64,000 nt of DNA, from contig CM067523.1 of assembly GCA_034509495.1 (NCBI GenBank), positions 3,506,867 through 3,570,866 on the forward strand, written 5' to 3'. The notes under the pieces are model-generated. The model was not told the DNA's origin, made no database searches, and saw nothing but the letters and a program-made list of their open reading frames with translations. Position numbers and translations under genes: made by a program. The stretch's first letter is position 1. Every line of letters begins with the position of its first letter. Source of the stretch: Acestrorhynchus altus (Eukaryota > Chordata > Actinopteri > Characiformes > Acestrorhynchidae). Below, one piece after another: positions 47,515-61,600 of this stretch.

Positions 47515-50100
47515 AATTCCTGCTGAACTGGTTCAAGTGCTGCAAAAATGGGATTAAAAGGTGGTCAGCTAGGGGTGGTGGACAATTTTAACTCCTTCCA
47601 CTCCACTAGGGGGACTCCACAGTTTGCATAATACATGTCTGCAATTTGTTCGCTGTAATTGGGTCCAAATGACAGCAGAGGGAGCATTAGGACAATTTTC
47701 ATTGGCTGTACTGTAACATTTATTACACTGCAGTGATTCTTCTTATTACATACTTTTACGGTGTTGTGTTATAAGGTTGTATAATTTAATATATCTTTTA
47801 GACAATGATCAAAGCATGTTATTTTTGATTTATGGCTTTATTTTTAAAAGCATTGGTTAAATCACATTTACTACATTTATGTCTGTTTAGCTGTATTATA
47901 TATTTATACTGATTTTATAACTTTTAAGTGACGAGCCTCCTCTTTACCTGCTCATTACCTCAAAAAGTACCCGCTGTTCTTTTTAAGACATCATACATAG
48001 ATTTGTTTTTATCTACTAGATCAGATTCAGTGAATTTAATCTTCACCTGTACTGTTAATATTTGGTGATTTGGCCTCTGTACAGAAGTATTGCCAAATGA
48101 ATAGGACCCTCTGCAGCAGATAAACATGAACCTATTGGCATAATGCCAGGCATGGGCTAAAGGCCAAATGCCAAAGCTTGAGCTGTGCGTATGTAGGTCA
48201 TTATGGTCAAACTTATGTTCTAATATCTTTTCAGGCTGATTTCTGTAGGTTGTAGGGATTTATTTCTTGAGTTGCAGCCTTTTAATTCATGCCAGGATAC
48301 CATTCTCTTAATGGTGGGTGTGTGACACTACGTCTGAAACCTCCAGGTCCTATGTTTTTGTCTTTGATTTGATTCGGACCTTTCAGATCTTAACTTAATT
48401 TCCACTTAATTTAGATTCCACTTCCTGCTGATCTGTTGCTATCCCAGGTGGTTACTATGGTGTCGATACATGTTGGCTAGATGGTTGCTATGATGTTAAG
48501 TGCTTATGAGAATGCTGTGGTGTTGTGTAGTGGTTGCATAGGCTGAGTATGGCAACTACCGAACTTTGCTATCTAGTTGTTGAGTGGTTGCTGTGGTACC
48601 CCATGTGGTGGGTTAGGTTTTATAAGTGTATTTGTGTCAGTGTGATGGTGCATTCAATCAAAAAGCTGTATAGAAGTCTGAATTGCACAACTGGACTGAA
48701 CAATTTGGAGAATCATAGAATAACATGAATTGCTTTGCAATGAATTGCCATAACTAGTAATTGTTTATTAACCATAGTAAAGAACTATAATAACTATATA
48801 TTAACCATAATAATAAGCCAAGCTTTGAGAGTCATTTATTCTAATAATTTGTATTGTAATGTGTATTTTAGCCAATAAATGCTAAACTTAATCTCTTATA
48901 TTTTCTAGTATGTTTAACATAAACTCTGGCTCAGGGTTTCTTATCCTCTGGGCAGGGGACCACCAGTAGGCCGTGAAGCACACACTAGTGGTCCAGAGGC
49001 CCATCTTTGGGGGAAGCATTCATCCAGTAATGCCACTTTAAATCAGTTGGAGTGAAAAATATGAAGTATAAGTTAAAATCGAGAGATCAATTATGAACAT
49101 TAAGAGCATTTTCTTGTGGCCCGTTACAGTGAGGTCAGAAAGCTTGAGATACTAGTTTACAGAATAAAGATCCTACAGTGACATTTAAGCAGCATAACTC
49201 TAGTTACCTCTATAATTCACTGACAACTCTGAGACCATTCCAGCATTTCTCTTGTTCACAGACCCAGCTGACTCTCTCTCAGTAGTGGGTGGTGTTTCAA
49301 CTCAGCTAGGAGCCAACAGATCACAGCCCAGGCCATTGTTGGCCATTCTCTCATGGAACAGCTGAAAGAAGCTGGAAGAGGAGCGTTCGGGCCCACAGTG
49401 GGCCGGGCCCCAGCACTGAAAAATGGACGCTGTCAAGGGAAAAGGAGTGGATTCTCACAAATGAAGTGTGGAAACTTCAGGCCTTTCTGCTGGGGTTACC
49501 CTGAGTAACGCACCTTTTCTGCTCGATCCTTTACATTTAGTCGTCTGCGTGAAAAAGGGTGTTATTTGCACCCTTCTTTGATTTTCTGTAATGAAGCCCA
49601 GATCACTTCTCATAACAAAAGTCCACAGGGTGAAGCCTGTGAAGAAAATGGTCTCACAATGGATTCACATTCTTGCTCCAAACAGATGTTTTAAGGCTTG
49701 TTTAAAGTATCTGAACATCTATGCGGGAGTATGGTGTAGCACTCCAAACCAATTTCAGATGGGACTGGACTTGGAGTTATCTTACACCCTTGGTGCGTGT
49801 GATGCATTTACAATGAGAGAGAGAGAAAAAGAAAGCTGCTCCAGGGCGTGTCACTGATTTCTTGCTCTGCTGATCAGTTTCAGGTTTGATTGTTTAATTT
49901 CTGTGCTGATTTTAATCACTCAGAGACCGTTACATCACCAGCTGATAGGAATGTTCCGACATAAAACACTGGGTTGATTTGTATAATTGAAATAGCAGCA
50001 TGGTGCTGACGTCCCACGGCCTGCACGAAATTACTTGAGACGTGGACAGTGGAGTAGGTGAATGTCAATGTTTCAGGGTGTCCTCGTGTCTGTTACCTTA
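47515..50100. other. Intergenic DNA between convergent sin3a and crabp1
   Basis: No host gene is recognised. At 48,060-48,180 a MITE fragment shares CAGATAAACATGAACCTATT and CAGGCATGGGCTA with the copy at 50,420. From 48,440 to 48,605 there are imperfect repeats of a TGGTTGCTATGGTG unit. The rest appears unique. Confidence 0.5.
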
Positions 50101-50104
50101 TAGA

Positions 50105-50290
50105 TCTCCTTTCCGGTGCTCAGAGACCCACCATGGGATTTCACCCATCCACAAAGTGATACACGTATACACACACACACACACACTCACACTAGTGAGC
50201 AATATAAGGTAACAGACCCGGAGCGGTGGGCAGCCCTATCCATTGCAGGAGCAGCTGGGGAGTTAAGTGCTTTCAAGGTCACGTCAGTTA
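50105..50290 (-). repeat. SINE (family B), 3' part, - strand
   Basis: Contains GAGCGGTGGGCAGCCCTATC and AGCTGGGGAGTTAAGTGC, which match 22,790-22,850. A short CA array lies in the middle. Confidence 0.6.
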
Positions 50291-50419
50291 TGCCAGTTAC
50301 TTTAAGTTGCTACTTAAAGTAACTGAGCTACTTTAAGTTAAATGAGCTACTTAAAGTTGCTCCCATTGTTGACACAGATGTGCAAATGCACACACACATA
50401 CACAGAGTGCTGAAGAGAA

Positions 50420-50795
50420 GTACTGCCAATAGAAAATGACTCTCTCAAACAGATAAACATGCACCTATTGGTCCCATGTCTAATTCCAGGCTTGGGCTAG
50501 AGGGGTATAAAGCCCCCCATCACTGACCTGTGGAGCAGTGGAGCTGTGTTCTCTGGAATGAGGGAGGTTCATCCAATACTCAGGGATGAGGTGATGTGTT
50601 GATCATCCAACATCCTGACCTCAATGCTCTTGTCACTGAAACCAAAATCTTGTAGAAAGCATTCTCTTGATAGTAGAGACAGTTACTCCAACAAAAGCAG
50701 GATAGACTCTTAATAGCCTTCATTTTAGGATTTTTAGGAAGTGTCGAATGAACTGTCCCAATACTTTTGTCCATATCGTGTACATGGACTGTTAT
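50420..50795. mobile_element. Non-autonomous DNA element (fish MITE)
   Basis: Reads CAGATAAACATGCACCTATT, GGCTTGGGCTAGAGGGGTAT and CCAATACTTTTGTCCATA near the right end. These blocks are familiar from a high-copy teleost non-autonomous element. A partial copy lies at 48,080. No transposase is present. Confidence 0.6.
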
Positions 50796-51179
50796 ATTCA
50801 ATATATTTCTATATGAATGCAGTTCTATTGTAATAAATTGATGAACAAATTGAGATTCAGGTTGCTCAGACCTGCAGGGGCATGTCAGTTACATTCTGAC
50901 ACCTGTAGCTACTGCAGCATTTAAGGTGGAATGGCTAATTCCAAGAGCTAAGCTGGAGAATTAATAACTGATAACTGCGCCTCTAGTCTTATTGGCTCAG
51001 TCGTGTTTGTACTTCAGAGTTTTCATTAGCACACGGAACTTGAGGACCTTTTAAGTGGCAGTAGTAGTTCTGAAAGATTAAACAAGCTTAAATGAGCAAG
51101 CATGTGAGTGGTACGTTGATTAGCTAATACAGGTGTTGGTGTGTTGTAGTGTGCACTGTGTTCTTCAAAGGATCTTTAG

Positions 51180-51520
51180 TAAAGAAAATTATTCTGTGTA
51201 GAACCATGTACACTAAGAACTTTGAATGATTAAAAGATGATTTGCATCATGAAAGGTTCTTTAGACTGATGGAGAATAGGCTATGGTATATAACCTTTTT
51301 TGAAAAGGGTTCTATATACCACCCAAAAATGGTTCTTCTATTGTTACATTCTTACACTGTAACAATTGTAGAACCCTTTTTGCTCCTATATAGAACACTT
51401 CAAAAAGGTTCTATATAGAACCCTCTACAGCGCATTCTCTGACAGCCTAAAGATCCCTTTCATGATGCAATGAATCCTTCAGTCATGCAAAGGGTTCTTG
51501 AAGAACCTTCATTTTTAAGT
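51180..51520. mobile_element. Palindromic hairpin-forming MITE
   Basis: The two halves are imperfect inverse copies. Left blocks GTTCTTCAAAGGATCTTTAG, GCATCATGAAAGGTTCTTTA and GATGGAGAAT pair with right blocks GCATTCTCTGACAG, CCTTTCATGATGC and AAAGGGTTCTTGAAGAAC. GGTTCTATATA-type repeats fill the centre. No coding capacity. Confidence 0.75.
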
Positions 51521-51642
51521 GTTTGATGTCCATAAAGCTGCGTTCTGACATCAGATTGTAAAAAGAAAATGGACAGAACATTTGACATGAATTACTGTGA
51601 AATAAACAGAGCCTCATATTACGAAGATAACTCTACAGAACC

Positions 51643-51648
51643 TTTAAT
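51643..51648 (-). promoter_or_regulatory. Possible crabp1 poly(A) signal ATTAAA
   Basis: On the - strand an ATTAAA lies about 235 bases after the crabp1 stop codon. It is the nearest signal seen, and the choice is inferred. Confidence 0.35.
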
Positions 51649-51880
51649 TACTGGTGGTAGTACAAGTACATAGGGATTAAATAGGAACGAGATGTATGAA
51701 GTACATGTGACAGGTTTTAGTATGAACACAGTTTCCATTGCAGAATTCTACTTGGTGCAGTTATCTAGACGCTCTATTCCACAGTCGCTGTCGCTCTAAA
51801 AGACGTTAAGAAAAAGCCCTGTAATGCAAGTAGAAACAAAGCACAACTCTGGCGAGGCCACTGATCTCTCCACTGGTTCC

Positions 51881-51931
51881 TCATTCTCTTACATAAATTC
51901 TTGTGCACACCACATCATCAGCTCCAAAAAT
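51881..51931 (-). CDS. crabp1: crabp1 exon 4: residues 122-137 and stop
   Basis: 51 nt including TGA, preceded by the acceptor TTTTCCAG. It encodes IFGADDVVCTRIYVRE. Ile122 replaces the usual Thr; Arg132 and Tyr134 are intact. Confidence 0.96.
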   Translation of the reverse strand: MFGADDVVCTRIYVRE

Positions 51932-52579
51932 CTGGAAAATGAAAACACAGAAAGACAGGTTTGTCAGAAATGATAAAATCGATTTTATCCAAGAACAAAG
52001 TGACTGTACATTCCTGTAAAACTGCAAAAACACAGCTGTGGTCAGAGGTTTCCATGAACTCCATTGGTACGTTAGTCATCCTCTCGTGTCCTAATACAGG
52101 ACACTGTTGGCTGGATATTTCTGGTTGGTGAGCTGTTCTCAATCGACAGTGACTCAGAGGCGTTTAAACACTCCAGCAGCACTGCTGTCTGATCCACTTA
52201 TACACACCACCATGTCGGTGTCAGTCTAAGAATGACCCACCACCCACATAATACCAGCTCTGTGGTGGTACTGTGGGGTTCTGACCATGGGTTTGAATGC
52301 AGAGTAACGTCATGGGAGTGCTATAATAGAACAATGGACACCTGTTCAATTTAATAATGTCAAGATATCAAATATATTTGTCATTGCATATACATAAAAG
52401 AAAAAAATGGCCAATGTCTTAGTGATCTTGCATTTATTATTTCCTTAAGTACACTTAATGCATTTACTTATTCACATGACTGTAAGTAAATGTACCTTAG
52501 TATAATTTTAATTCTATTTTAATCATAAATTAGTGATTCCAAAAGGCTGTAACACTTCCTATAACTAATTATTTATATT

Positions 52580-52616
<37 letters not shown>

Positions 52617-55600
52617 AATCAATTTCAATCGGGCTGTTTTCAGTTATATTTCCATATATGTTCCACGTATTACTAGTAAGTAAATTGTACACTTTGAAAC
52701 TACACTGTATTCCAAAGAATCCAGGACGATTTTCAAGCTTTTCAAGACGTGCACCCTTTAATATGCATGTCATTACACTCCCACTTCCTACCATATATGT
52801 CTATAAAGTGTTGTCTTCTTCAGGTATGCTGCAGCACTCTACCACACAGTCACATATTTGATCTTATGGCCCGCTCTGAGCCGAGACTACACACAGTCTG
52901 AGAGATGAACTGTCAGTCACGTCAGCGCAAGGGGAGAGGACGAGTGGGCTGGTTTGACAGCTCGTTGCTGGCCTGCCATATTTATTGGGATTTGAAAAGC
53001 ACAGCAGGAATGAACCGGGCGGCTGTCAGCACCAAACGCCATCTGCGTCCCAGAGCGGGAAGAGAGGGACGACCCACCTCGTGCACTCTGTAAAGAATTG
53101 GTGTTAAGACAGGCCATCTGCCCGGTGCAGTGGCGTCCTGGGACACATTAGTGAGAGGGGTGTCAGGGCCCTCCACATCACTAGCATTCCCCCACGTAAC
53201 ATGATCAATGAGGCCCATTAGGGCAGCCTGGGCTGGGTCACTGCTAGGTGCCAGCTTTATGGGAACACATCCGAGGGAGGACACACACACAGGAGCATAC
53301 CAGGTGCCAAAGTAGCAGTGGTGAACGTTTGGAAGACGCAACATTGGTTACAAGTATTTTATTTATAATTCGTCATAAATATAACGAATATTGACTCGTC
53401 CACAAATTGTTGCACCCAGAAGTTTCCAGGAACAATCAATTTTGAGTGATATGGGCAATATTGATTAAGCTACACAAACAGAAATACTGAACTTTATCAT
53501 CCAATATTTTATAAGACACCCCTGGTCTGCACATTTTAGTACTTTCTCTGCTCCCAACACACCTGATTCAACTAATCAGCTCATTAACAAGCCCCTTCAG
53601 ACTTGCAGGGGGTCTGTTAAACAGGGAACCCACTAAAATGAGCATGACATGGGTGTCTCCAGCAGCAGGATAATTTGCCACAGTGAAGGTGTTATTGTTA
53701 CTCAAGTGTTTCTACCTAAAGAACCTTCACTGTGGCCTTTATTGGCCAACTTACTTCTATGATTACATCTTAGGGTAAGGGTTTAGGAAATTACATGGTT
53801 GCTTTCGTTTGATTTTTGCATGTCTGCATTAGTAAATTGTCCTAATTCAACTCACCTTTGAATTGCCAAATTTAGTAAGTCGGTTAGAGCAGGGAAATCA
53901 GCAAACTCTGCAGGAGGCTGAACCGGTATTGCTTCCCCCTGGTATATTTAGTACATATTGTATATTTTCATTTCTGAAATGCCGGTTATTCACTTATGCA
54001 CCAGTTCTTTTTGAGATCAGGTGACTTATTGGCCCATTTGCAGTTATTTTTGATGGCCCAGGCAAGGAGTTCACTAATTAGAAATGCAGCCAAGATGCCC
54101 ATGATCACTTTTGAGGAGCTGTAGAGATCCAGAGCTCAGCTCAACTGTCTATGAGGTGGGTATTAGTCATGTACTCAACAAATCTGGCCTTTATGGAAGA
54201 ATGGCAAAAAGAAAGCCATTTTTTGAATGCAAGCCATAAGAAGTCACATTTGCAGTTTGCCACAAGCCATTTAGTGGTCACAGCAAACATGTAGAAGAAG
54301 GTGTTCTGGTCACATGAGTCCTTTTTGGCTTAAATGCAAAAAGCTGTTTGTGGGGAAAACGAATACCGCACATCACAATAAACACACCACCCACACTGTG
54401 AAACATGGTGGTGGCCTCATGCTGTGTGGATGCTTTTCTTCAGCAGGGACAGGAACGCTGGTCAGAGATGATGGGAAGATGGATGGAGCTAAATACAAGG
54501 CAATCCTGTTGGAGGCTACAAAAGACTTTAGACTAGAGCAGAGGTTCACCTTCCAGCAGGACAACGACCCTAAACATGCAGCCAGAGGTACAATGAAATG
54601 GTTTTCATCCAAACCTATTCATGTGTTTGAATGGCCCAGTCAAGGTCCAGACCTAAATCCCATTGAGAACCTGTGGCAAGACTTGAAAATGCTCTAATCT
54701 ATAACCGTGCATCGCATGACATCACTGCGCACTGGCGAATGATGTGTTTTCTGATGCTTATCAACTAAACCTTCTGTACCTCGAATGAATGATTTCCATG
54801 TGCCCCAGATCAAACCCTACAATTTCCTGCAATCGTTCAAATACTATGACATAACTGCTCAGCAAACATCAATAAATATCCTTCCCTTCAAGTGATAAAA
54901 GGAACGAAGAACAAATAAAGCGAAAGAAATTTGTGTGGACTCATTCATCCTGTCTTCGGAAACTTCATTTCCCCATCAGTTTGAAACTGCTTTGATGCTG
55001 GCCATGTGGATCCCAGTTTGACTGGCAAATAGACTCCTCTGACCCAAGGCTGAGCTTCAATAGATCTTAAGTTCTGACAGCTGACAGCATTTATAGGTAC
55101 AGTATCTGCAGTGTTTCCGGAGACAAGTCGCGACATATCTTAATACAGGGAAGGGCCTTGCACATTGCTATACATTAGATCATCAGTGGAGCGCCAGTGT
55201 TCAGTGATTTACTGTGGTTTGATTGGAAACAGTAAAGGAATGCAATTCCCTTCTAAATTCTAAAGTTTTTAAATTACATCAGTAAATCCTTCTTGATTTA
55301 TTCTCCAACTTGTTTGTCTCCATTATACAAAGCACTTGGCCAATATACACATGCAATAAGACTATAATGAATCTCATCACTGATCTGATAAATTCCCCAC
55401 TGAGTCTCCCTCCCATTTTCAATCTGTATGGATATGATTTCCGCGTCTTCAGTACAGAAAAAAGAAATGCACTGAATGCACTTTGTTTTAAAGGCATACA
55501 TAATTTCCACATAAATAAAATGGTCAATTTGACGTTGGAAAGATCCCGGAAAATGGAAATCAGCTTCAAGTGGCTCAGTGTTCTAAAGTACTACCACTAT

Positions 55601-58600
55601 GAGGTGAGGATAGCAGATTCAAATCCCAGGATCATGCTACTTGCCATTGGCAGCTGGAGTAGGAGGGTCTGCTCTCCCACTCTGGGTGGGTAGATGGTGC
55701 TTTCTACGCACACATCACATTCAATGTGATGCTGGTCGGCACAGGCGTCTGTTAGCCATTGCATCAGAGCTGTGCTTCCCTTCAAGCACACAATGCAACT
55801 GATGGCGCGTCTAAATTTGTACGAGAAAACTGGATAAAAAAGAAAGAAAGCAGAAAAACCCAAAGTTGCACAGATATTATATTTTGGATGGGATTCAAAG
55901 TTACATATCCATCCAAGAAACAATACTGGGTTAACATCAAGATTGTTGAATTGTTGAATTTTGCTTACTTTGTTATGACTTTTAACCACAGTAGCTCAAC
56001 AACATTAGAATTTCACCATGTGTGGATGTTAACATTATGAAGTTCAGCAGATGTTCTGTTTAGGTCACTATACCTCACAACTAAGCGTTGGTGTGACATT
56101 TAGAATCATCAATGTCAGCTGTCATCACTATTCTACATCAAATTTACTTTGGCATTAGACTTTGTGTTGACCCTAAACAGTGGCCACCTGAAGTCGCAGT
56201 TTATATTCAAACAGATAAAACACATCTACAGGGGTTGGACAATGAAACTGAAACACCTGGTTTTAGACCACAATACTTTATTAGTACGGTGTACTAGGGC
56301 CTCCTTTTGCGGCCAATACAGGGTCAGTTCGTCTTGGGAATGAAATTTTTTGGATACAGTCTGGGTTAGCACCCCAACATCCCTTTCAGACAGCTTCCTC
56401 TTGCATCCACAGTTAATCCTGTTGGATGTGGTTGGTCCTTCTTTGTGTTGCTGACATTACCCTGGATACCGTGGCTCTTGATACATTACAAAGACCTGCT
56501 GTCTTGGTCACAGATGGCCCAGCAAAATGGGCACCAACAGTTTGTCCTCTTTTGAACTCTGGTATGTCCCCCATAATGTTGTGTTCATTGCAATATTTTG
56601 AGCAAAACTGTGCTCTTACCTGCTAATTGAACCTTCACACTCTGCTCTTACTGGTGCAATCAATGAAGATTGGCCACCAGGCTGCTCCAATTTAGCCATG
56701 AAACCTCCCACTACAATGACAGGTGTTTCAGTTTCATTGTCCAACCCCTGTAGCAAATCCCAAGGTTTTTTGTCTTTAGGTTCCAATAAAATCTACATTA
56801 TCACACATTTTATGTCTTGGCTCATGCAGATTTTGATGCGGCCAATGAGAATTGCCAGTAGGTGATCTCCCTGCAGCGTTGACCTTTTGCAGGATGGACA
56901 AACCGTGTTGTCCCCATGTTTTTGGCAGGACATGACTGCTCCCCGGGCACAGATATATGGATAGCGCTGCCCACCACTCTGGGCATGTGTGCTTACTGTG
57001 TGAACGTATTAAATATGCTGATATGCAGTACAGTGGGTCTATATGCATGTTTTGTTGGAAGTGCTTTTCCAAAATGGAGATAATTATTATACAGAAGAGA
57101 GATGAAGGTGGTGCCTTCACGAACGCTCCATTAATTTATGTGGAAATATTTATGCCAATGTTTGAGTCAAGTACTTTCAGCACAACACTGTTTTTGAGCA
57201 TAGTCTCAGCGGATGCATTTTGCAGAAGTGTCCCGCCTATGGTGAGCCTTGGCAGAAAGCCCCCGTCAAGCTGATCACAGATACTTCATTGAGAGAGGAA
57301 CACATTTGATGTCCCTGAGGGACTGGAAAAGCAGTAAAAAGGAAATCCTCCTCGCCAGTAAAGCTCTCCTCTCAGTTATTAGTCCCGTTTACTGTTGTCC
57401 ATCTGGTCTATAAAACCAAACGGGCCAGATGTTTACGCGTACCGCATTCTTGCAATTCAGTCAGAAAAGTAATGAATGGGACAAATCAGAGAAGTGTTTT
57501 AGACATGGACTCTAACGCACAGAACTGCATGGAATGTGCCTTAACCACTACCTTATGTTGGAATAGGAGAACAACTGGGCACGGCCCAGTCTGCCTTGAA
57601 ACCAGACGCAAGTGAGGAAAGATTGTGAGAAGCACTCAGATAGCTGTGCAGTGAAATGAGAGCGGGATGCATTGTAGGACAGTTTGAATCAGGTCTTTGT
57701 ATCTATAAACTACATTATCGAGCAATTTTATATTAAAGTTCAAAATTGTCCATTAATGACAAAATCATTGCATTGCCACTCTGGTCTGGAATTCCTGCAT
57801 GCCATGATGAAGCATTTGACCAGTGTTTGACATAATCAATGTAACCCAAGGCCACAAAAAAGTATTTTGGGCAAGTTGATTGGCTACTTGTTGGCACATT
57901 CGGGCCAATGACAGTATTTCTGACAATCACAGCCACAAATCAGTTCACATGTAATGCTAATTGTCTGAGATAACCCTTAATTGGTGGAGGGGGCATTTTG
58001 CAAGGGGGAAAACAAGAGATGTCAAAAGGTTAGGCTCCTATTGGCTAAAAATGGTGGGTACGAAAAAAGGTTGCTCTTATTGGCTGAAAATACTGCCCAT
58101 CATTTTCGGGCCAGTTGCACTAGCCTTTTGACACACCTACAGTCTTTTAGAAGCCCAGTACCCCAAACTGCAGAGACCAATACTTCACTTTGGACTCAGA
58201 CAAGAGCCGGCAACATTTGCTAATCAATTGACTGACCATCTGTCAGCTGGATCTTATCAAAAAGCACAGAGAAGATGCTGGCTCATCAAAAATAGCTATC
58301 TAATATATATTTGCTTTAACTTTTATCCCAAATGAGGACACAAAGTGCCACTGCTTGCCTGTCATGTGTGTTTCAATGTCCCATCATGTCCAATCAACAT
58401 CTAAGCCACATAATGCAGCCAAGCTATGTTACATGCAGGTTATTTAATGTCCATTAAGATCAGGTACACTAATAGCTGCACTGTGAAATACAAAACTATG
58501 AACCTTTTGAATATGAAACCCCATATGTCCCATGTGCACTGGTGTTTGATAGTGCTTGTCTTTTGTTTGTATCTGCAGTGATGTGTTATATCCACACATT

Positions 58601-61600
58601 ACATTCAAACCACAAAAACAAGGGCTGACGTGGACATGCTGGGAACTCAGCAGTCATGTACCATCATGAGATGCAAGTAGGCTTGCTGAACATTGAGGTA
58701 TGAGAGCATAATATAAACACATGAAATATGTGCAATATTGTAGTTGTCTTAACTTGTGCTGTGAGATGTGTAGCAGAAATCAAAGCAGGGTATTATTTGT
58801 CAGGATATTAAGATGTTGTTTGAATCCCGGGTCATGCTGCTTGCCATCAGCAGCCGGACTCTGAGAGAGCAAAATTGGCCATGCCATGGCACTCTCTCCC
58901 CACATCTGGGGATCCGGCACTTTCCCCCGAACATGTTGGCTGCCCAGCAATGACTCAATGGTAGCGGCTGATTTTGGAGGAAGCATGTTCTTGTCTTTGT
59001 TCCCCAGGCAAGTGAAAAAAATATAAGGGGCCAGTAAAACTCTGACCTACCAGCCTAAGGAGCCAGTGGGGGACAAATATTTTGGACACTGCTTTTTGAC
59101 CATGTTAATGTAAGGTTTCTTACCAGGATCAGCTCGTCCCCCCTTAGTTCTCGAGACCAGTATGTCTTAGGGCCATTTCCATCCAACAGAGTCTGCTTGC
59201 AAGCGATTTTATTCTCTGTCTCCCACGTGGCCAAGCTCTGTGAACAACGTCTGGTTAGTAATCATGGAGAGGCATGAAATCCCATGGTACTCAATTAAGA
59301 ATATGAAATTAAACAAATCACTGAGGATTGAACAGCTGGGAAATCTGCTCATATCAACAACAGTAAACATCTCACTTTAGATAAATAAAAAACAAACAAT
59401 AAATCATCTTCACTTTAGTTCAACAGTCGAAGTGAAAATATGGACTCAGCAGAACTGAATATTTATCTTGTGAGGGGAGCACTAACCAGGTTTGGACCAG
59501 CACAAGTGTCATTTATTTGCATAACAAGGCTTTTGTTGAACAAAATTTTTTGTTTTCCCCAAATGCATTAAGCATAATATATTTTACAAATTGTAGATCT
59601 TACTGTTATTATTATTTGGTACATAAACCCACACAAAACTGAAATGAAAGACAAGGGTGTAGGCAATGTCCCCTTTAAGATATAATGATATCAGCACACT
59701 AATGCTGTTTGCACAAGTGTTCCATCAACACATCAAAGCCTTTAAGACCATTGATCTGAAAGTGTGATTCATAAGACCGCTGAGTAGAGGGCAGTTGACC
59801 CTGCTACATCATCACAGAGTGTCTGTGAGTCACCGCCATATTTCACCACCCCATAAAGCTCCAGTGTGGCCCCTTCTGAACTTTCCACAGACTGTGAGTG
59901 TGTGTGTGGACTCATCAGTGGATGTCTTCCCAAGCCCCATAGCAACTGTTCATCCAGCATTAAATATCTGAAGTGCATTTCTAATACAACACGTTGCTTT
60001 CTTTCTTTAATATTGCACTAAAAGTCAGGTGTTTCACTGCAGCTCGGGTCATGTAGTGGAATTAATGCCCTAATTTAAACAACAGATGCTTATTTTGAGC
60101 CATGACTGTTTTTTGCTTTTATGTAGCCGTAAAAGATCAGCGGTCGTAAGAGGTTAACCAGTAAAAGTGCCAGCCACCAGTCTGAGTGCCATATGAAGAG
60201 TGTTCTCACACAATCGCCTCCCACAGGATGAAGGCCTTTGGTGCCACTGGTGTATACACATCAGTCTGAATCCTGAATACTAACTACCTCCGAAATGTCT
60301 TTTAACTAATGGAAGTCAATGGGAAATGATTTATACCCCAGTCATTTACGATGTGATCTCCTCATCATGACATTCTGACCCAATGTATGCCAGATCACCA
60401 AACAGCAAAAATGGAGATACAACATTTTTGCATGATAGTGAGAACATTAAAGGCTACACAGTAGCTCACAATGTAAATAATGTTTAGCGTTTCTGTGGAT
60501 GTCTGCATTAACCAAAGCTTTTCTATTATCTTATGGAAAATAATGGTGGATAAGATACAGCTGGTCACTAGGTGACACTATTTCATCAATGCCTTTCAAG
60601 GCACAACACAAATGAATATGTAGTAATAAATAATAAATAATATTTTGGCCACATCTTGCAGCCCTAACATGCCTACAAAAGCCTAAAAATGCTCAGTGAT
60701 GGTTTGGAATGAAAAGGTTTCACATTAACCCCCTTTGAAAGACTCTCTGACCCCTGTGTGTTAAATAGAATGATAAAGTCTTAAAATAAAGGTGCTACAA
60801 AAGTCCCACGAATCACCATTAGTGTAAAAGAGTTTCAAGAACCACTTCTTTAAACCCTTAAACCACACATGCATGTCTATTACAAAAAAGGTGCTTCGTG
60901 GAACTAAAACAGGTTCTATCGTTGCATTGCCTTTATTTGCTTTGGCTGTAAGAACCTATTGAAACACTTGAGTATTGCGATATTACATTTTTCTTTACTG
61001 TATCGATTCTCAAAAACAAAGTATCAATCTTTAATTAAGACTGTAAACGTGGCCCTGGCACACTGCAGGCTGCAGGTTATGGACTGGCAACATGCTGGTG
61101 TTCTAGGCTTCATATCTAAGGAGCAGCATAACATACAGACATGATATCAAGAATAAACAGCAAGACCTCAAATGACCATTGACTTGTCATTTACTATCAA
61201 TGAGTAACCAGCTTGGAAAATGGCTAAAACACTCTGAAGGGACAAGAGAAGGGGGTGGGGTTATGACCTCATGACTACAGCTGCTCTGAGTTCAAATTTC
61301 AGTCCTGAGGCCAATATCATAAAAACACACAATTTGATCATTTTTAAATATGAATATAAAATAACAAAATTATTTTTGAAACTGGATAAAATATCATGAA
61401 ATGTAATATGAAAATACACAAGTACATCAACATCTTCTTACATCCCTAATGTATTTATTTTACATTGGGCTTTTTAAATGTCTATCTGTGTGTCTATATA
61501 TAGTGGTTGCTGTTTATCATCATTACTGTAGCATTATTTCATTTTATTTAACAGTATTATTGTATAATTTTATTATAACAGTATTATTGTATAATTTTAT

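Noticed and set aside
54314..54697. 127-codon frame as an intact transposase gene
   Set aside because: Covers only the C-terminal part; the DNA-binding half upstream is out of frame and no terminal repeats were found.
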